Part shown: piece after piece, positions 58,926 to 64,000 of the stretch | Layout: every line of letters starts with the position of its first letter | Position numbering within the stretch: position 1 is the first letter of the stretch | DNA from: Megalonaias nervosa | Lineage: Eukaryota; Mollusca; Bivalvia; Unionida; Unionidae | Assembly (NCBI GenBank): GCA_016617855.1 | Contig: JAECUM010003317.1 | Span: forward strand, 1-64,000 | Direction of reading: 5' to 3' | Length of the DNA: 64,000 bases | Program-made: the position numbers and the translations under genes | Notes under the pieces: model-generated | Database searches by the model: none | Told to the model about the DNA's origin: nothing | What the model saw: the letters and a program-made list of their open reading frames with translations, nothing else

Positions 58926-61156
58926 AATTTATTAAGCCTATATCAGGTCAGCTACATAGGTATGTTTACGCTTATTTGGTCAGTAAGATTTTATGCGCAG
59001 TTTCAACCCGAACCTGTTTTTTGAGTCGTCCACAAATGAGGGACACATCTTGCACAAAACGTTGTTAACATTAAATGATTTGTAATATATTAAAAAGAGA
59101 TAAGAGCTAATGCCGGTGATAACATAAATATTTTCCAATGTGTATCGAACACCTTCATCTATCTCACCAATAGCAGACCGTTCACTTAATAGACATCAAA
59201 ATTTGTGAAAGATGGGTCCCGCATAGCGCTCAATTCTTTCTTTCTTTCTTTTTTTTTTTTTTTGGGTGGGTGGGTGAGGTATTTGTTTGTTTGTTTTGCT
59301 TTTTAGTCGGGAGAGCTTTTCCAACCCCCTACCCCCATCAGACCCAACCTGGACACCGCTATTTAGTTATAATTTTGATCGCCAAACCTCTATTGCTTTG
59401 TTTTGACTTATAGAAACTGTCCATAATGATTTCTGCGAATAAATACTGTTTAGACCAAGTCCTTTCAAACATTCAGACTATCACATACCTGCAATGTCAC
59501 GTCTTGTCACAAAAAGCTCAATTTTTTACTCGCAAATCATCCCGACAATTTCGTGTTTATAAAACTACGATTTCCAATATATCTCACGAGAGAAAAAGTG
59601 ACGAAGAATGCCTTCGTAACAGTGCGATACGTATGGTAATTAGCATGCAGCCTGTATAAACTGCAAACATTTGGCATTAATGCTCAGTGAATATTTTCAT
59701 CCTTGAACAGTTTATATACAGTTAATTAAACGTGATTAAAGGGTGAAGGCGGACGCAATAAACAACCACCATTCCATATAATTCTTGTTTCATTCGACAT
59801 ATCTAGTGTGATTTGGCGTTGCTAGTCAATCTGTGGGATAAAACATAAGGCTACAAAAATAAGAAACTATTAACTGGAATTCTCTTAATGTTCGTAAACC
59901 AAAAGGGAAAGGACACATAATTTTCAAAATATTTATTCTGAAAACAACGACCAAGCATCTGTTGTTTTGCTCTCACAGCAACCTGGAAAAAGCTGAGATC
60001 TATCATGCAGGGAGCACATGTCAACACGAGTTTTGTGTGTAAAACGCGACTAAGGCATAGACGTTACCTCTTGTGTGAAAAATCTTGATTTTTGCAGTTG
60101 AAACTTGTGTGTCCTTTTGTTGTTTTATTTTGCAAACATTATGTGAATTTCATTCAGTATGTTCAGTTTATTTACAGCAACATCAGAAAGGGCTCTTGGT
60201 TGGTATCATGTGACCGTTGGACTTTGATATTATAGACATGTATTCTGGAATATTTTTCCATTCATGTGACTAATGATTCAAAATGGAGAGTAGCAAGTCA
60301 AATTTCGTCAACGCAGTAATAAATAAAAACAAAACGAATGTTATACTCACAAATTCCAAGAAGATAAATGGTATTCGTATAAATTTCATGCAGGCAGGGC
60401 CTGATATAGGTCATTTATGTTTGCAAGACCCAGTAGCAAGAGGCTTTCATTTGCATGAAATACCATTGGAATTCATACATTTGGACTTGTGATAGAATTT
60501 TGAGGACTATTTGGGATTTAACTAACAATACTGTAGGTTCTTTTAAATTTTCTCTTTGTGTCCAAAGGATATAAATTATTTGCTGCATTTTACAAAACTT
60601 GCTGATTTTTGCTCTTTTATGTAGCTTAGTTTAAGACCATATAGTCGAAAGAATTTAAGGTGCGTGTGACTGTGTTTATGTGTTTGTGCTTGTGAATGGC
60701 GGATGTTATATGAAAACGCCAGGCTTACAGGCTATATTTGGGAGGGGTGGGGTGGATTTAGGTTTTCAAAGAAAACGGATTTTTTGTTTTATTTTATTTT
60801 ATTTTATTCAAGTTCAGTTTCAATAGCTACGTTAGACTAGTACATAATTTAAATTCAGCTGAGCAACGTCGCTTACTTTTGTCATGCGCACTGACTCCTG
60901 TTTGGACCAAAAACTGATTTTTTGAATTAAACATCCAACACCACTGTGTGGAAGTTTAGCAGATATGACATCAATTCATGACAGTGTATCAGGTAAAAAG
61001 TGTAGAGGGCATAACATGTTGTTATTCGGACAATGGTAGTTAAGTCATGAACTGGCTATTAAAATAATTGATTTGATCTGGGCTGCTTATTGACGGTTCT
61101 GTGACCTGGAAGTCGTTTTGGCGATCATGACTGTAGTCGTTGACAATATTGTCTGA
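58926..61156. other. Non-coding stretch with an old dispersed repeat
   Basis: About 60,465-60,640 resembles about 10,480-10,700 (see there). Open frames at 59,426 (77 codons) and 60,283 (69 codons) have no recognisable content. Poly-T and ttttatttta tracts occur near 59,245 and 60,790. Confidence 0.45.
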
Positions 61157-61409
61157 TGTTGTTGTTGTTGTTATAGGGTTTAACGCCATTTTTCAGCACA
61201 AGATAGGCTATACATGGCGGCCAGTATTAATGGTGGAGGAAGAACCCTGGAAAATCCCGGGAAGAACCACCGACCCACGAGAAGCTACTGGCAGGCTTTC
61301 TCACGTACCCACGTTAGCCGAGCCTGTACTCGAACTCACGCAGACAGAGGTGAGATGGCAGTGATCCGTAACGGTCAGCGCTTTAGACCACTCGGCCACT
61401 CGGGGCCCC
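61157..61409 (-). mobile_element. tRNA-derived SINE, family A
   Basis: Full-length minus-strand copy. In reverse it reads ggggccccgagtggccgagt then ggtctaaagcgctg at the head, and ends in an (AAC)n tail. A perfect 14-bp target duplication acaatattgtctga lies at 61,143-61,156 and 61,410-61,423. Confidence 0.93.
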
Positions 61410-61423
61410 ACAATATTGTCTGA

Positions 61424-62307
61424 CAAAAGAGTATCCGACTGACCAATTAATCTGATTAAAATCTCCGACATACCTGATTGGCATCGATAAATGCTTGTGT
61501 TCTAGTAACCTTTTGGATTTCCGTGTCCACTTATTTTTAGCAGCCTATCGGATACATTGTTTAATTTCGTGCTAGTGAGAATAAACAACGATATGTTCCG
61601 AGTGACATTTGTAACTTTCAGCAATATGACATCAACAGAACATGACCTAGAATCGGTACCTATCACATATAATTATTATAAAGTAGATCTTGATTTTAAT
61701 CAGTTTGACTGACTACTTTACCATCATCTAAATGTACTGAATAAATAATGTACTTCATAATCATTGACAAAATCAATACTTTTGCTGTGATAATTAAACC
61801 AATTTTAATACTTAACTATATCCTCGTTTGCATCCTGGACGATAATGAAGAGGAGTGTACATGTTTTTCGATCACAGTCACTTTCAATGTGCTCAAATAA
61901 TTTTCATAGAAATGAAGGTATACTCTCTGCATAGAATTATGGTTTGTGTCTTGTGTATACGTAACATGACTAATTTGAAATCTAAAAAAATTGACCGAGC
62001 TTATCTCATGATGTTATTGTTCCCTTCACCTTTTTGCATAAAGCGGGATAACAATTTTAAATCCTTTTTTAAGATCTCGAAGCGATTTATGAAGATCCTC
62101 CGTCTGAAGGCATAAGTAAAAAACAACTTGCTGCTACTACTACCATATTCAGCAGGTGTACCGTTTTTCTTTCATCTTGTAGATTTGCTTGTAACTATTA
62201 GCACTTTTGATTCCTGTGTATTGAACTCATATGTTTTCCAGCATATGCTGTTAGTCGATCTTAACTGCTTTGGATTGTGATATTTATGCTTTCAATGCAT
62301 TGCATAA
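61424..62307. other. Non-coding stretch, nothing recognised
   Basis: One open frame of 86 codons at 61,855 lacks recognisable features. Confidence 0.45.
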
Positions 62308-62645
62308 AGGCTCTTAAGCTTGCTTTCTGTGTATATATGTATTGCCTTGTATTGCACCTTGTCTTTGAATAATAACGGCCTTATGCTTGCTTTCTGTGTA
62401 CATATGTGTTACCTTGTCTTGCACCTTGTCTTTGAATAACAACGGCCTAATGCTTGCTTTCTGCGTACATCTACGTTGCCTTGTCTTGCACATTGTCTTT
62501 GAATATCAATGGCCTTATGCTTGCTTTCTGTGTACATCTATGTTGCCTTGTCAGACACTTTGACTTTGTATAACAACGACCTTAATGCGTGCTTCATGTA
62601 TGCATGTGGGCTGGCTTGTCCAACACTTTACCTTTGTATATTTAA
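62308..62645 (+). repeat. 67-bp minisatellite, about five copies
   Basis: The unit has atgcttgctttctgtgtaca, tgttgccttgtcttgcacct and tgtctttgaataacaacggc. Copies start near 62,316, 62,383, 62,450, 62,517 and 62,585, so the period is 67-68 bp. The last copy is the most diverged. Confidence 0.93.
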
Positions 62646-62703
62646 ATGTTCATGCATGTAATATTTGTATTTGCAACCCTTACACATGACTATTTTAACT
62701 GTT

Positions 62704-62706
<3 letters not shown>

Positions 62707-62745
<39 letters not shown>
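62707..62745. repeat. (GA)n microsatellite
   Basis: About 39 bp of GA repeat at the left edge of duplication copy 2. Confidence 0.95.
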
Positions 62746-62747
<2 letters not shown>

Positions 62748-62749
62748 TG

Positions 62750-63910
62750 ATTTTCAAAACTGCATATAATTTACCTAAAATACAGTCTGTCTAATGCTTC
62801 TGCAGTTAATTCAATCTTACCGGCAATCACAGCGGACATGTAGTTAGGCAGTTCTTGGGTGTGGCAGACAGATCAATGGAGGGTCATTTAAACAGCAAGC
62901 CATCGGACAACTGACCCTTAAGATAGAGACTGATTATGTGATTGGCAACTCAGGGTGTAACACCCTTAGGCAGCATGGAGCGAATAGCATAACGTAAATA
63001 ATATTCGGAGACTCAAACATCCGTAGTGTCGTATTTAGATGACTTTGATAGTGAGTTCCTCGATTGTTGTATAAAATAGAACATTACTAAAGATAATACG
63101 TTTTGCGAAGGAGAATTTACGAATTGTCTTGCTTAACTTAAACCTTTCTACATGAAAGATATTACTGAGAAAGTCTGACTTCAAAATTTATATTTCACAC
63201 ATTTAATTACGAGTAAGCATAACGTTTCTATCCACCCCCACCTCCACAGTCACTTCATTCTGCATCGGTGGTGCATAATACAATTGCATCTTTGGGAACA
63301 CAATTTTCCATCAGACACTCAACAAGTCCTCGTGGCTGAAGCACGGTTATGACCAACTGTGAATGTTTTCTATCGTACATATGAAGGATTCTATTAATTT
63401 TACATTGATCTATATAGTGCACAAACACTACGGCCACCACCAACCCTAAGCCTCCACCACCACCACCAAAGAATACTTAGCGTACTTTTCTGTATGTGAA
63501 CCAGAGGTTAATGAATGGCCCAGTGCGAGTAGACGCGATAGAAAACTGTCACCTGATTCGACTGTAATGTGTACCTCATGTCTGGCGAAAGGTAAATTAT
63601 TAAACAATTACGTCTGTATTGCTTGTTAAACTTGATAACGGAGAAATCCCACTATATACTAGATGTGCTTTAAAGGTTCTAAATATTAGAGTGCTGTACA
63701 ACAAAGTTACTCTTTCAATAAACAGTACGCTTTTACGCCCTCTCTAAGCACATTAACACATTTTCTTGTCTGACAATCCAATTAATATATGTAATTTTGT
63801 ATTTACTTTGTGGTATGTTCTTCATGTACTGTCTAGTGCACTTCCAACCGCATGATGGCAGTCAAGTCGTCCACCCTCACCGAATCTTTGATAACGGAAT
63901 TCAAACAAAT
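62750..63910 (+). repeat. Direct segmental duplication, copy 2
   Basis: Partner of 57,840-58,925; details are given there. Confidence 0.9.
63255..63356 (-). CDS. Candidate duplicated terminal exon, copy 2
   Basis: Same acceptor, frame and stop as 58,255-58,356, with only a silent difference noticed in the coding part. The conserved sequence continues past the stop (gacttcaaaNtttatatttc on the plus strand), as expected for a 3' UTR. Confidence 0.3.
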   Translation of the reverse strand: MVITVLQPRGLVECLMENCVPKDAIVLCTTDAE

Positions 63911-64000
63911 ATCCCTTGGATCTAAGTCAGGGTTGTATGGCGGATGTGGCAACGTTTGGATGATGTACTCATTTAGGACGTATGTCAAAACGTTGGTTTA
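63655..64000 (-). mobile_element. mariner-like element with transposase C-terminus, cut by the window edge
   Basis: Minus-strand reading from the window edge gives LNEYIIQTLPHPPYNPDLDP. This corresponds to the LPHPPYSPDLAPSD signature around the third catalytic Asp of mariner transposases, although the frame is shortened just after it and stops near 63,837. A degraded terminal repeat is at about 63,657-63,685 (ctagatgtgctttaaaggtt). The main part of the element lies beyond position 64,000. Confidence 0.7.

Overview
The window is animal nuclear DNA: AT-rich, poor in intact genes, and dense in microsatellites (TA, GA/CT, CA, ATT), tRNA-derived SINEs, a LINE tail, a mariner fragment and large DNA elements with long inverted repeats. 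A lophotrochozoan, most likely a mollusc, is my best guess. This rests on the style of the SINEs and LINE, on a CYP3-type P450 start, and on PIF1 and protein-primed PolB elements, so the assignment is an inference.

Layout. 1-14 kb has no convincing host gene. It holds microsatellites, a SINE with a perfect 14-bp target duplication (3714-3962), a pair of related ~700-bp repeats (2.84-3.53 and 8.45-9.16 kb), a 1.43-kb fold-back palindrome (5452-6884), and a diverged relative of the end of the PIF1 element found downstream (2.17-2.76 kb). At 14,287 a short exon begins that encodes a membrane anchor. A second exon with the proline-rich P450 hinge lies 19 kb away at 33,604. I read these as exons 1 and 2 of a CYP3-clan cytochrome P450 gene on the + strand; later exons were not found.

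Intron 1 of that gene is filled with mobile DNA. A ~6.8-kb element (16,353-23,197) has 1.25-1.5-kb terminal inverted repeats around a decayed PIF1-type helicase and a second decayed gene ending in a PHD-like finger. It sits inside a second, outer pair of ~320-bp inverted repeats (14,677-14,997 and 24,492-24,815). A SINE, a 5'-truncated LINE with a small insertion, and several tandem repeats follow.

Intron 2 starts with the most striking object: a 9,703-bp element (33,821-43,523, 5-bp target duplication TTTGT). It is a giant palindrome. Two copies of a protein-primed family-B DNA polymerase gene lie in ~3.33-kb inverted arms and point outwards. They are separated by a ~3-kb centre with a strong hairpin, a helix-turn-helix/coiled-coil gene, an AT-hook gene and three tiny genes, one of them cysteine-rich. 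No integrase, packaging ATPase or capsid gene was seen. Both polymerase copies carry frameshifts, so this is a recent fossil. The arms are mosaic: a ~0.9-kb inner part is almost identical, and further out the differences are mostly silent.

43.5-64 kb contains a tandemly duplicated SINE-bearing unit, a MITE nested in another duplication, remnants of an unrecognised multi-part protein on the minus strand (51.0-54.9 kb), SINEs, a 67-bp minisatellite, and a direct duplication of about 1 kb (57.84-58.92 and 62.75-63.91 kb). That duplication includes a perfectly spaced candidate terminal exon and a mariner end.
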